Positions 50,037-61,160 are shown, counted from the first letter of the stretch. The stretch is 64,000 nucleotides of DNA from Augochlora pura (GCF_028453695.1 NC_135773.1:17112001-17176000); one strand, 5' to 3'. The notes: generated from the sequence alone by a model not told the origin. Numbers and translations are program-made.

Positions 50037-50545
50037 CGAATGAATTCTCTTCAATCGAATGTTTTATTCGGATAATATTTATTCACCGTAAATTATGCTA
50101 TCTATTTAATCGAATAAATGATACGGATAAAGATTGTAAAATTGTTGGCTATAATAATGCGGTTTTCCGTAATTTTATATGAATATATTTAGACGAATAC
50201 ATTCAGGATACAAGCATTATTGCATGACACACAGATGTAATATTCGGGTAAAACTAATTGCAAAAAACTAATACAGAGGAAATAAATCGGTAAACTATGA
50301 AAGAACTCTGTATATTCTATTATTTTTATTAAAATCGATTATTTTCCGTACGAATTTCTGCGCGAATAAATTCTTGTTCGCCTAAAATCTTATTCTGATA
50401 AATTTCTATATAAATAAATTAATATTTGATTACATATTTACTCGATAGTGTCGAATAAAATTGAATTCATTAGTTTTTATCTCATTTGACAACGGAATAA
50501 AATTTTGCCCGACTGTTTTATTTATTCATACATTTAGATAACAAA
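50037..50545. repeat. Interspersed repeat, about 510 bp (copy 1)
   Basis: Aligns along its full length with the reverse complement of 60060-60565. Matching blocks include AATGAATTCT near the left end, CTATCTATTTA, CTCTGTATATTCT and, near the right, CACTATCG/CGATAGTG with TTTACTCGATAGTGTCGAAT. It is AT-rich and non-coding, with TTATTCGGATAA-type motifs scattered through it. No terminal repeats were identified, so the class is unknown. Confidence 0.7.
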
Positions 50546-51252
50546 TTCTTTTGCTAGCAAACAGGATGCGAAAAAGATGATTTCTCGTCCAGTGCAACAT
50601 CGAGTCTTGATTTTTATCGAGTTATTGTTTCGGAAAGGTCCCACGGAAGAGTTAGCAAAGGAATACTAATTTTAAATTGTTGATGGAACGGTGTTAGTAC
50701 CGCAATTATGCTCCTGGGTCTCGTTTTGTCACCTGTTGGAGAGAGAACCGCGAAGACGCGACTTGGGAGACCGAGACTGTCGGCCTCGATCCGAGCGGGC
50801 TACTCCCACTAATCTCGCCGACACGCACAACGACTCCGCGATAATGAATTATGGAGGAATATTTTAATTGAATGCCCCTCGTGCACCACGCTCCACGTAT
50901 CCGCCGAGTCCCCGTTTCTCTTTGCCCTGGCTGCCGCCCGATTATAAAACCCTTGACGCTTCGCGAAGCCCCGCTTTCTTATCAGAACTCGTTCCTTTGT
51001 GCTCGCGGCCACACGAAACACATGCGCAACGCAGCAAAATAAAATTCGAGGAGATACAATATTTTTAACGGCGGAAGCAGAGCGTGAAATGGAAGTGCCT
51101 TATAATGAAACTAAAACATGTTCGATTCCGCATTAACATTTATTATAATCGTCGTTATTATGCTTTATCGAGTAACGGGTTATGCGCCATTGCTACAAGA
51201 AGATTGTTAATTGGTGACAACATTTTTATAACACACTTTGCTGACAGATAAT
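50546..51252. other. Non-coding
   Basis: A small GC-rich patch lies at 50700-51000. No exon or repeat was recognised. Confidence 0.4.
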
Positions 51253-51412
51253 CAGACTGCGAATTTTATGCATTGATGAGAATAATGAATAAAAAACATG
51301 CATACTAGTTTCTGCGTACTATGATTATTAAGGGAAGGATGTAACTTCTGTTGCTCCAATCTTTTGCAACGAATGCAGAATGTTTTTATTTTACATAAAG
51401 ATCCGCAGTCTA
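51253..51412. mobile_element. TA-bounded MITE, about 160 bp, ends GACTGCGRATTTTTATG
   Basis: The left end is CAGACTGCGAATTTTATGCA, with TA mutated to CA. The inverted right end is TAGACTGCGGATCTTTATGT. Both continue into AT-rich DNA with AATAAAAA. Ends of this kind with a TA target fit the Tc1/mariner group; no transposase is present. Confidence 0.75.
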
Positions 51413-51782
51413 CTGATGAGATACCAAATTGACGTATGACACCAGTTGAAGGTTAAATGTGAAAGAAACCTAGCAGAAATGCATAATTTTGTTATGTTGA
51501 AATTATTCATATTATCTTATAAGAATTCTATGGAATTTTATGGAATTCGATGGAATTCTTCTGAGAGAAAAGCTGCGGATGATATATTTAAAGTTTGATA
51601 AAACAGCGTTTGCATTAACACTTGCTAGCTGATCCTTAGTTACACTTAATCTAAAAAATAACAATCTTACACTCATTATGTATAGTTCCTATCAGTTTTC
51701 AGTATAGAGTCGAACATTGAAGTGCTGTGTGAAATTCTATTCCATGTTTTGTTAAATTTCGCTTGAAATAACAAAGTATATC

Positions 51783-52076
51783 ATGGTGTCAGATGAAAAC
51801 TTTTTAAGCGAGGAGAAAGATGTCTTTAAACAATTAGAAGTCCCTGAAAATAATAATAAAAATTCTCCGGATGATGGTCATAGTTTTTAGAATGATATTG
51901 AATCCGAGATGCAAGACTCTGAGACGAACAATATTGTTCTTGCAGCTAGACCAGATGAACATGCTGATTGCATAGGCAAGACAATAAGCATAATATCAAA
52001 TGTGGAACATGTAATAGATTTATTTGTAAAAATCGCACTCATTATTCTACATATTAATTGTGAAGATGGCGAGTAA
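51783..52076 (+). pseudogene. Decayed acidic open frame with one internal stop
   Basis: From the ATG at 51783 there are 35 codons (starting MVSDENFLSEEKD) to a TAG at 51888-51890. The same frame then continues for 61 codons to a TAA at 52074. The composition is protein-like: acidic, with Asn/Asp/Glu runs (IESEMQDSE). An acidic N-terminus is seen in several transposases, including piggyBac-type ones, but no catalytic domain follows and I cannot assign it. It lies beside the inverted-repeat element at 52097. Confidence 0.3.
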
Positions 52077-52096
52077 GAAAATAATTTTCCTGCATC

Positions 52097-52319
52097 CAGG
52101 TCATTTCAAACAACTTTTTGCTTTAACAAAATTTTTTTCAATGTATGGTTGACGAGTTATTAACAAAAAACTTTGACCAATGAAAGGCCCTACTACTGGA
52201 ACGTATCGCCTCGCAACAGCGGAGCTCGCTCCTCATTGGCCAATATTGTTCGTTTTAACTCGTTAACGATGCCTCAGAAGAAATTTTTGTAAAGGAGAAA
52301 ATGGTTTGAAATGACCCTC
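52097..52319. mobile_element. Palindromic MITE, about 223 bp, with arms of about 65 bp
   Basis: The left arm opens GGTCATTTCAAACAACTTTT. The inverted right arm opens GGGTCATTTCAAACCATTTT. Similarity continues inward through TTTAACAAAA/TTTACAAAAA and GACGAGTTATTAAC/TAACGAGTTAAAAC. The central part carries GACCAATGAAAGG, mirrored by CTCATTGGCC. The whole element could fold into one long hairpin. There is no coding capacity. Confidence 0.75.
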
Positions 52320-53726
52320 AGGTATTGTTAAACATTTTTGGGGACTCTGTATATAAACATGAGTCCAAAAATACCCAGATTCGACCGGACGTCGCCTGTC
52401 AGAAGAAAAGACGTTCGTAATAGCATTTTCCGATCATTCTATCTGCGCAGAGAGATGCAACAAGATGTAGATGCCACTGAGTCTAGAGCAAAGGTCATCT
52501 TGGAGTCATATTTTTTATGACCTCTTCAAATGTAAATTTCGTTCGATATAACAAAACACCCTACTTCGTATTTGATATATCTTTGAAGACACTGTCCAAT
52601 GAATTATATCGAAGAATGAGCCACCGTTACATCGTTTCTCTCGCGGCAACGGGATGTGAGGAATCAAAAAGTTTGCGTTATTTCAATCTCGCGTAATGCT
52701 GCCTGGAGCCGTCGTTTTTGTTGAATTAGACTCGATCGAGGGATCAAAGTTGCTCGTCCGTGAAACGAACGAGCCACTTCGTCATCCGTTAGGGAGAGAC
52801 GACCATTGACGCCGGGCGTCGATTAAAAGTTTCGCGAGACGTCGGCGTTTTCGCTCATTGGCTCTATCGTCGGCGAACAACAGCGACAGAGAGCTCCGTT
52901 AGTTTTTGCAGGACAGGGTTTTTCGCGCGACTAAGCCGATAGTGGGATTGCCTGGCTAGTTCCTTCCGTTTCTTTCGTCGCCGGTCATTTTTTCGGCTAC
53001 GGGAGAGCGAATTTGTCATTACTGCCTCGATCCGAGTCATCCTACAAAAACTATGCCATTTCTATTGATGAATCTTTGAGAATTTTTGGAAATCTGCTTC
53101 GCCGATATGTATATATGGATATATAAAATACGATTCGAAAGATTGCTGGATAAAGATCAGAATTGTTATAAACATCGTCGATAGTACAGCTGTGAAAATT
53201 ATCGTTGTTCGAGAGTTATATATAACTCTTGTATATATATATAATAATATAATTATAATTAATAATTATAATATAGTTATAGAGAGTTATATACATAGCC
53301 TTTTTATCGTGTAATTTAATTTAGTTAGTAATTTATTTTATTTAAATTAAGCACTCTAAACTAAAATTGACCCAGTCGCCCAATAACGGTGAACATGCGA
53401 AAGGAATTTTTGTTTTAGTCTGGGATTGGCGAAATTAATTATGTAACTATTTCTGTGGTGATTAATAGTTTAGTCGTAAAACTTTATGGAAATACAGTTA
53501 CGAATCGATAAAATAGAGGACTGCGAAAGTTTTCCGTTAAAGTTACAAGTTTACAAGTGGTACAATATAGGCAAGTTTAGCCAATAGACGTCTTCTCCTC
53601 TTTAATGCCAGCAAAACCCGTGGACCAAAATATCGATCCCACCATGGGGTATACCCGTGGTTCAGAATTACCCTTACGGACGAAAGTAGAGTGACGTCAT
53701 GCCACATACCCTTTTACTAGGTCAGT
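52320..53726. other. Non-coding
   Basis: A GC-richer part lies at 52600-53040. An AT-rich palindromic stretch lies at 53212-53285, including the perfect 18-bp AGAGTTATATATAACTCT. No exon was recognised. Confidence 0.45.
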
Positions 53727-54070
53727 ATGCCTCTCCCAAAGGCAATGTTGTCTATTCAATGTAATTTATCAAATGTTGTCTATGTATCAATTGTTATTCA
53801 CATAAAGTATTGTATCACGTTATCCATATATAAATTGTTGTTCAAAGTAATTTATTCAATATTTCCTATATATCAATTGTTGTTAATTCAAAGTAATTCA
53901 TCCAATGTCGTCCACATATCAATCATTATTCACACAAAGCAATGTATAACGTTGTCCATGTATTATTATCTACTCGAAGTAATTTATCCACTGTTATCTT
54001 CATATCAATTGTTGTCTAGTCAAAATAATTTACCAAACATTGTCTACACATCAATTACTATTTACACAAA
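53727..54070. repeat. Degenerate tandem repeat, about 132-bp period, three units
   Basis: The block ATTCAATGTAATTTATCAAA, its variants AATTCAAAGTAATTCATCCA and AGTCAAAATAATTTACCAAA, recurs at about 132-base intervals. Each is followed by TTGTCTATGTATCAATTGTT-like sequence, and each unit contains a weaker half-repeat. The plus frame is open (117 codons) and encodes recurring NLSNVVYVSIVIH-like blocks. I judge this to be a by-product of the repeat, not a gene. Confidence 0.7.
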
Positions 54071-54602
54071 AAATAATTAACCCAACGTCGTACAAATTAA
54101 ACACATAAAGTGCGCATATCAAAATCAACTTATTCCAATTACTCGTCATCTTGAACTATAAAAGCTCTGCACGAATCCCGTGATACCGACTAAAGATTAT
54201 AATTCAACGTACAGTTCACCAATCGAACAATTAAACCTCGCACACCATAGAAAAATCCAACGATAATATAGAAATAATAGTAAATCCTGTAACTCAGTCA
54301 GGACATTGCCACTTACAAACGTCTGACAGTTGGAGCGATGTCGCATGTTTGACGAGTTCAGGCAATTCTGCAAGAGTAGACGCGTCGCGAGTCCGATAAC
54401 GAAGTAGCAAGGTCGTTAGCGGGAAACGGTGGGCATTGTATCGTGAAATAATCGGGCTCGGCCCGATATCGGGGCAAGCAAGGCTGGTGGCGAGAGAAGC
54501 AGACATTTCTTATCCCGGATATCGATTGCTCTGTTCCCAGCGGGAACCCTCGTGGCTCGGTGGCACTGGGAAGCACTGGGAACGCCGACGCCCGTGGCCG
54601 GC

Positions 54603-54650
54603 GGGCGACGGGCGACGGGCGACGGGCGACGGGCGAAGGGCGAAGGGCGA
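54603..54650. repeat. 7-bp minisatellite, seven units of GGGCGAM
   Basis: Four units of GGGCGAC are followed by two of GGGCGAA and a partial GGGCGA. The overlapping open frames (ATGDGRRATGEGRR-like) are explained by it. Confidence 0.9.
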
Positions 54651-54826
54651 GAAGAAGGGTGTTCTTAGCAGGGGCGGTGTGTATCGCGGGGCATTACTTT
54701 TATTCCGTGTCATTTGAGCCCACACTCGCCTCCCGGACGAACACGACCCACGGATGCAATAGATTTCTTTCCAAGTGGTTTCTGGCCCTCGTGCTTGGCA
54801 CGACGACGTAGTAAGTCCTTCGAAGC

Positions 54827-54880
54827 TGCGCCGAGCGGTGCGGAGCTGTGCGGAGCGGTGCAGAGCGGTGCGGAGCGGCG
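54827..54880. repeat. 10-bp minisatellite, 5.4 units, inverse of 944-1010
   Basis: Units read TGCGCCGAGC, GGTGCGGAGC, TGTGCGGAGC, GGTGCAGAGC and GGTGCGGAGC, then GGCG. Their reverse complement, GCTCCGCACC, is the unit found at 944-1010. Confidence 0.85.
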
Positions 54881-56028
54881 TCTCGTATCTTTTACCCCGT
54901 CGATACACTCCCGGTCCTCGTCGACTTCCTTTTGTTGTCGTAAATTCGAAATGGGCTGCAGCGGCGCTGGCCACGGTCTCCTTTTGCTCTTACGGCTCCG
55001 GCTATGGCCGTTCGGCGCAAGGTGGTACGCTGCCCTCCTTCCTCGACCCCATAATTAATTGTTCCACGAAATTGTTCGGTTTTCATGCCGCTCCTTAGCC
55101 CCCTGTGATCGCTGTCTTTTTGCCGCGAACGGCAGAGTTTGCCTGCTATCGCTGACCGAGCCTTTTCTGACAAACCAACGGATGCTTAGGCTAGCCAACT
55201 ATAGTATTCTTTGCCCAATGGTTGTGTCGCGTGTCTCCTATTCGTCACAAGTCGCACGAATACGCTGTACCGAACGTTGTGGTAATGTTCTTTCTCTTTT
55301 ATAACTTTTGCACATTTAGTATATATATTTCTGATTTTTCTTCTTGACCACTCTCCTTTTATTTCGTATTGTAGAGTAGAAGAGTCGGTTAACGTAGGGT
55401 GACCAATTCTTGGTTTGTTTGCATATTTATCGAATAAAATGCGTTAAATTTGTTAATCTTTAAATTATGTTTAGTTTTCAATAAAAAGATTTAATATATC
55501 TTATTCGATAAATATAATGATACTTATACTCGAAAAGAAACCATAGGCACGCTAATTCATCAACCCGTGTTTCACTACCCTGTATGCATGTAGTCATGAG
55601 CAGTATACCCCTTCAATATCATTCCTTCTAGTCGTTATCAGTGTATTTAGTAATTTTTATAACATTTTATTTTACACGGCTAGAGCAGAATCTCGATTAT
55701 CCGAAACTTCAATTTTCGACTTTTCTATCTAATAAAGAATCTCGATTATCCGAGTCTGGTACAGTTAAATGTCCGAATAATGAAATATTTATTAAGTTAC
55801 AAGAGTATTGGATATTGTTACTGATTCACAGAGTTAATTTTATTGCTATATTAATACTTAGATGACCGCTCGCGAGATTTTTTCGTATTTTAATGCTCTC
55901 GTACTTTTTGCAGTGCAAAAATCAGCCACGCCTAAGAGGTTGAATGTTACACTGTAGACCGAATTTAGATGATCAACAAGTAGGACGTTGTGGGTCTGGA
56001 TGATCGAGATTTTACGCATGTTTCACAT

Positions 56029-56206
56029 TTAACCTCTTAAGCATGACGCGCCACTATAGTGGCTTTCGTGAATGTTTCGTGATTTACTCAATTGTTTTAT
56101 TAATTATTAAAGTAAATGATTAAAGTGAAAGGGTGTATGTACAATACGCTAAGAAAAGAATATATGTAATTAGTACTATATACATATAGCTACACTAAGA
56201 GGTTAA
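56029..56206. mobile_element. TTAA-bounded MITE, 178 bp, ends TTAACCTCTTA
   Basis: The left end TTAACCTCTTAAGCATGACG and the inverted right end TTAACCTCTTAGTGTAGCTA share the first 11 bases. TTAA is intact at both sides. A block GCATGACGCGCCACTATAGT near the left contains a small palindrome. The right TTAA also begins another end, TTAACCTTTTAGGCTCAG, suggesting a second element inserted at the same target. Confidence 0.65.
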
Positions 56207-58126
56207 CCTTTTAGGCTCAGTTGAATTACATACGAAACGGCAATGTGTGACAGTCAATGGTGTTCTCAACGCGAGCACATTGGAATAAAGTGTCTCATGA
56301 TCAAATTATAATTTTTCTCGATGATATGATACATAATATTTATTAATAATTCAATTGAGTGTGGCGCGTCGCAATATGACGTCCGCGAAAGCCAGTAGAG
56401 TTTCACATTGTCCTTAACTGTTCAATCTAAATAGATTCCTACGTAACATGATTTATTATGAAAATCAATAGGTCTAGCTGCCTCACTGTATTCCACTATA
56501 AAAGATAGAAATGTGAATCAGCGAAATGGCTCGAAGAACCTAGCAAATTGAGGAAGAAGAAGATTCAACTGCTGGTCCGAAGGCTGAATTAAACTTCCGT
56601 GCAATTCGGTGGGAAGTGTCCCAGACGCCCAGCGTCGATGGATTAAAAGTGTATCAAGAGTTCAGGGAGCTCGATGGTAGGGAAAGGGCGGGCCGAATGG
56701 CGTAGATGGGGCAGACGGCGTTTACGTGGAATCACATCGCAGGTTCTCGCGATGTTTGGCGGAACGGGCGGGTGGTACGGGTGCCGCTTGACAAACCGCG
56801 TCCCATAAGAAGCCGTTTTCGAGGCGGATCGCGGAGGGATGGTCCGGAGCGGAGCCAGTATAGCCGGCGGGCATAATCGTAGATTCGGCGGTGTTGCATA
56901 TTTGATGTCGCATGCTCCACGATCGGCAGAATTTTCCCCGGTGGATCGTGGCGGTGGTCGTGGGCGGTCATAAGAGGCCCCAGTGATTGAGGGTTAGGGC
57001 AGAGGAGCCGGCCGATATGCCGTCTGACGGCGCGCGCTCCCGTGCCGCCATTAACTTTTCATCTTTATATAATTCCACGGTCATAGAGCGGCGGAGAGCT
57101 CGTGCTACTCGCAGCTTTTTCCGGAACGCGCGCGCCGGAACCGGCCCGTAATTGCCGGCCATAAAGATCCGCCGAGATACGGGCTCTCGTTACGAGATTT
57201 GCCACCGGTGGGACCGATTCACCGTCTCCGCGTGTCCTCCTCCTTCCTACTCCTCCTCCTCCTCCTCCTCCTCCTCCTCCTCCGCTTCCTCCTCTTCCTC
57301 CTCTTCCTCCTCCTCTTCCTCCACCTGTCTCTCAGCCCGGCATTTGCGTATTCAACGAGACGGACTTTTACGAGCCGAGTCCGCGCCACGCTTTTCTGGC
57401 CAGGCCACTCGCCGAACCGACGATTAGCTTCGGCTCCGGGATTGCGTGCACTCCGCTTTCTACTGCACCGATTTCATGGAAATTGGTGTCTTCACGAAAT
57501 CGATACCGCGTCGCGAAATCCCCCCCGTATGGTCGTCCCTCGAACGACCAACGCTTGGGTGGCATGTTTTCGATGTCTCTCTATAAATGATCCCCTCTCC
57601 AAGCTTCAATGCTGAATGCTTAATGTTTAATGCACATATTACATCCATGTCAGTGTACATTAATACATAATTACTACGTGTGGGGTCCGTGTATCGTTTA
57701 CAAAGAATTCATGTTGCTTGGTCCAATTCGTAGAAGAGTTACTTCGATTTAAAAGCGTCCGAATGTTTCCGGGTTAGCTAATATTTAAGACAAAGAGAAT
57801 ATTAAAACAGTCTGAGCACATATCATCTCCAATTCACTGGAATTATTTAAGGGAAAATTCCTATTTGAATCATGTTCGTCGCAAATGATGAAGATCATCT
57901 TTATTTTGCTTGAAGATTCGCAGTCTAGTAATTGCGTTATGTGAAGTCAGAAGTAGCCAAGAGATTATTTAGACAAATTGACCGTCGACAAAGAAGCAAC
58001 GAATTAATAAATTAATCTTGACGTATGATATTTAAGAGCGGTGTTTTCAGCGTGACATTTAAGAATGGACTGTTGATTGATGCGCTAACAAGAAAAATCT
58101 GTAGATTGAATGCAAAGCATAAAGAA
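56207..58126. other. Non-coding, with GC-rich block and (TCC)n
   Basis: At 56360-56400 a block similar to the inverted inner part of the 56029 element (GTGGCGCGTC, GCGAAAGCC) occurs, likely a second old copy. GC-rich DNA spans 56580-57600 and includes a (TCC)n tract. One inverted TA-family end lies at 57908-57927. Confidence 0.5.
57236..57322. repeat. (TCC)n microsatellite
   Basis: About 87 bases of TCC/TTCC units. The open frames over it encode Ser or Leu runs only. Confidence 0.92.
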
Positions 58127-58463
58127 TAGACTGCGGATTTTATGCATTAATAACAAAAGCGAATAATTGAAATGGAAAACAGTAACGCTATTAGAAGAAT
58201 TGAACAATTTAATTATATTATTGTAGGGATTATTTTAAAAGTAAATCCCACGAGATAATAACAATACGACAACTAAAGGCACCTTCCTTTAACAATAACA
58301 AGAACAACAGTTTATTATGAATAGTCCACGACCTACTACAACGAACAACAACAACAACGACAACGGCAACGCAACGATCTCGACAAAGATTCAACAACGA
58401 CTCCTACACACAACTGTTCTTCTTCTCCTCACTCTTTTGTCGCCTTTGCCCAAATTATCCTAT

Positions 58464-58514
<51 letters not shown>

Positions 58515-58816
58515 ATACTCTTTCACTCTGCCTCACTCGCTATCTCATTCTTACTCATTCTCTCTCTTTCTTTATTTCCCTCTCGCTCACTCACACTCTA
58601 TCTTTCGGCCACACAGGACTTCGAGGAACCCAATCGATCATTTTGGCCACTCGAAATCGTTCAAACACTCTGTCGCCACGTGTCCCAATCATTACCATTT
58701 TCCGACGCACAACCAGTCTACCTTTCGTACCTGGAAAAACCCTACATTATTTGTAACTCATTAAAATTATTCAAAACGGGACAAATCTTTTGCTTTGCAT
58801 GAAGATCCGCAGTCTA
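58127..58816. mobile_element. TA-bounded element, 690 bp, ends GACTGCGGATTTTATGCA
   Basis: The left end is TAGACTGCGGATTTTATGCA. The inverted right end is TAGACTGCGGATCTTCATGC. Both continue with AACAAAAG or AGCAAAAG. The interior holds CAA-rich sequence at 58338-58365 and a pure (CT)n run at 58466-58508. A plus frame of 161 codons crosses the repeat and shows no transposase motif. Because more ends of the same family lie at 57927 and 58910, the pairing of ends is not certain. Confidence 0.6.
58466..58508. repeat. (CT)n microsatellite, 43 bases uninterrupted
   Basis: Pure CT dinucleotide run inside the TA-bounded element, followed by CT-rich DNA to about 58605. Confidence 0.95.
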
Positions 58817-58885
58817 GTAACAAGTGTTTAAAGAGTTTAAGAATCCTATTTCTCTATGCTAAACTTACAAAACTTATTAATTTTA

Positions 58886-58910
58886 CTTTTGCATAAAAAT
58901 TCGCAGTCTA
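58886..58910 (-). mobile_element. Single end of the TA-bounded GACTGC family
   Basis: The minus strand reads TAGACTGCGAATTTTTATGC and then AAAAG. It lies 94 bases beyond the right end of the 690-bp element, so this cluster may hold nested or partly deleted copies. Confidence 0.6.
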
Positions 58911-59879
58911 ATAATGATAAACCAAAAATGTCGATACTCTGATGAAGTTCGTTTATATATATTATTTACAGGACCAAAAATGTCAATTTTCGAAATGTAA
59001 TTGCGACGAAAAAGATTTGCGAAAACCTGAAACTTCTTGATGGAGCACATGCGATGAGCGCACACGAAGAATAAAAATTGAACGGAGAAGTTTCTTTTGA
59101 ATACTTTTGAAACAATGTTTTAATCTCTTCGGAGCAGTCTCTTGATAATGCAGGAAGATGCGTGTTCTCGTTACTAAACTGCAAATTCAGCGCGTTTATA
59201 ACCTCGTTAAAGTGATTAAACGCCGTGAAATGAATAATTTTCGAAAGAAATCTGAAACGATCTTTCCGTATTATCTATACGAAATGTATATTTTCGTAGC
59301 CAAGTTGACTCGCTTCGACTAGCGCAAGTTGAACTCGATATCATCGCTGTCTACGGAGGATCCAAGAGAGCGATTAACTTCTGGGATCCAGCAAACAGCC
59401 CTAAATTGCCAGGGGAATTGGCGGGCGAACGTCATTACCATTCCGACGGTCCCGATGCATGAGCTTGATTACGTGTTTCGTTGCGATCGACACTCCGCGG
59501 CGATCATTCCGGCCGATAACAGCGCGGATTTCGCGAACACGGATAATACTCCACGGGTCCCCGTTGAAAGACGTGAGAAACCGGCGAGAAATTGCTGGGA
59601 CGGCGCGGCGTGGCGCGGCGGCGCGCCTGTCTCCCTCGCTGAATTGTTTGCTCCGTAAAGGGAGACGTCGGGACTGATTCCAGCTGGTCTATTATTACCG
59701 AGGATTTAGTTTGTTAATAAGCTCGCTCTCCGGTGCCAGGAGAGAGGCTCGTCGGTTGCAATCTATCGCCTCCCACGCGCCGAATCATTTTCCCTAACGT
59801 TCCTGTCAATGTTGTCATGATTGCTTCTTGCCTGAAGTTTTCAGTTTTGCTTGAATTGGGATATTGCATCTTTTCTCGT
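58911..59879. other. Non-coding
   Basis: A GC-rich patch lies at 59330-59800, with a GGCGCGGCGTGGCGCGGCGG run near 59608. No exon or complete element was recognised. Confidence 0.4.
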
Positions 59880-60059
59880 GAAGTAATGATTCTTTTTCTA
59901 AATCAAAGCTTCCTAACTTGGCATGCTCTGCGGAATGTAATATTAATATTTATCATATATAATTTTTATGTAAAAGACATTGAAAGTTTCATTTCCCAAT
60001 AATTTGGTTTTCCGAAATAGCATAATATTTTTTTCACTATATTTTGTACTAATGCATTC

Positions 60060-60565
60060 ATTTTATTCGGATGACGGATAAGAGATAAAAATTAGCGAAT
60101 AAAATTTTATTTCACACTATCGGGTAAATATATAATCAAATAAAAACTTATTTAGATACAAATTTATTTAAATAAGATTTTACTCGAATGAGAGCTCATT
60201 CGGATAAAAATGTATTCGCAGGGATTCACACGAAACGAAAACGACAGAATATACAGGGATTTTTGTCGTTTTCAAATATTGCATCGGTAAAATTTGCTAC
60301 ATCTAGATATATTGAGCATTGATACAAAATGCACCGCATATACCGTCTATTCTGCAATTCTACAAGTAGCAGAAATCGAACTGATCGGGAATGCATTCGT
60401 ATAAACATATCCTCACAAAAATAAAATCAACAATTATTTATTATTTAACCAATTTTATAATCTGTATTGGAATAATTTTTGTCGTCTAAATAGATAGAAT
60501 AGTTTATAAGGAATAATCGATACTCGAATAAAGTACTTGACTAAAAAGAATTCATTCCTAGAATT
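60060..60565. repeat. Interspersed repeat, about 510 bp (copy 2, inverted)
   Basis: Reverse complement of 50037-50545 with many small differences. Shared blocks include CACTATCGGGTAAATATATA, AATAAGATTTTA and ATAGATAGAATAG. Lies between the arms of the inverted-repeat structure. AT-rich and non-coding. Confidence 0.7.
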
Positions 60566-60728
60566 ATCTCCTACAGATAGTTATGCGAAACGATTGGAAC
60601 AATGCTCGGCATCATCGCACTGAATTGCCGCGACTTTGCATAACATTTTAAGATATTGGTCCAACTGCTAGCAACCAAATTATTGGGAAAATAAAACTTT
60701 AAATGTCTTTTACATAAAGATTACATAT

Positions 60729-61107
60729 GTAAGCTTCGTGTGTGAATGGGCGTTGAATGTGTAGCACAGCAGTAAAGACATAACCTAACGTGACTGGCAT
60801 CAAGAGCCACGAGGACGACGCGACCACGTGGACAAGAGTCGAGAAGAATAAGAAGACAGAAAGAAGACTGACAAATAATTTCTCCAAAGATATAGATTAT
60901 AATAATAGTGTAGCAGTCTGCCCAATAAATTGGATTATTTGTTCCATTGGAAGCAGAAACATCTAATTCTTGATTCTATTATTTTTTTTAGGTTAGTCAA
61001 CTTATGTAATTAGTGTATATAGTGATAATTGTCAGTTACTAAATAATAAACTTTCTATTACTTTTTTCAGAATCAAATTGGTTTTGTGCTTTAATTACGA
61101 TCCACAC
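60729..61107. mobile_element. 379-bp insertion with flanking direct repeat; possible solo LTR
   Basis: It interrupts the right arm of the inverted repeat and is absent from the left arm, so it is younger than that structure. ATTACATAT occurs on both sides. Read with TTACATA as the target duplication, the insert starts TGTAAGC and ends CACACA, giving TG...CA termini as in LTRs. AATAAA signals lie at about 60925 and 61045. The seven-base duplication is longer than usual for LTR elements, so another class is possible. No coding sequence. Confidence 0.45.
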
Positions 61108-61160
61108 ATTACATATATAATAAATATTAATATTACATTCCAAAGAGCATGCTAAGTTAT

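Larger units (their letters stand above)
54071..56028. other. Non-coding, with minisatellites and an old transposon end
   Basis: GC-rich DNA at 54400-55060 holds two minisatellites (54603-54650 and 54827-54880). The rest is AT-rich. A decayed TTAA-family end (CCTAAGAGGTTGA) lies near 55930-55945. Confidence 0.5.

Noticed and set aside
53727..54080. 117-codon frame with repeated hydrophobic blocks
   Set aside because: Follows from a 132-bp tandem repeat without stops; no other coding evidence.
58317..58802. 161-codon frame with a Leu/Ser-rich membrane-like stretch
   Set aside because: The hydrophobic-looking part is the (CT)n run and the frame lies inside a TA-bounded element; no transposase motif.
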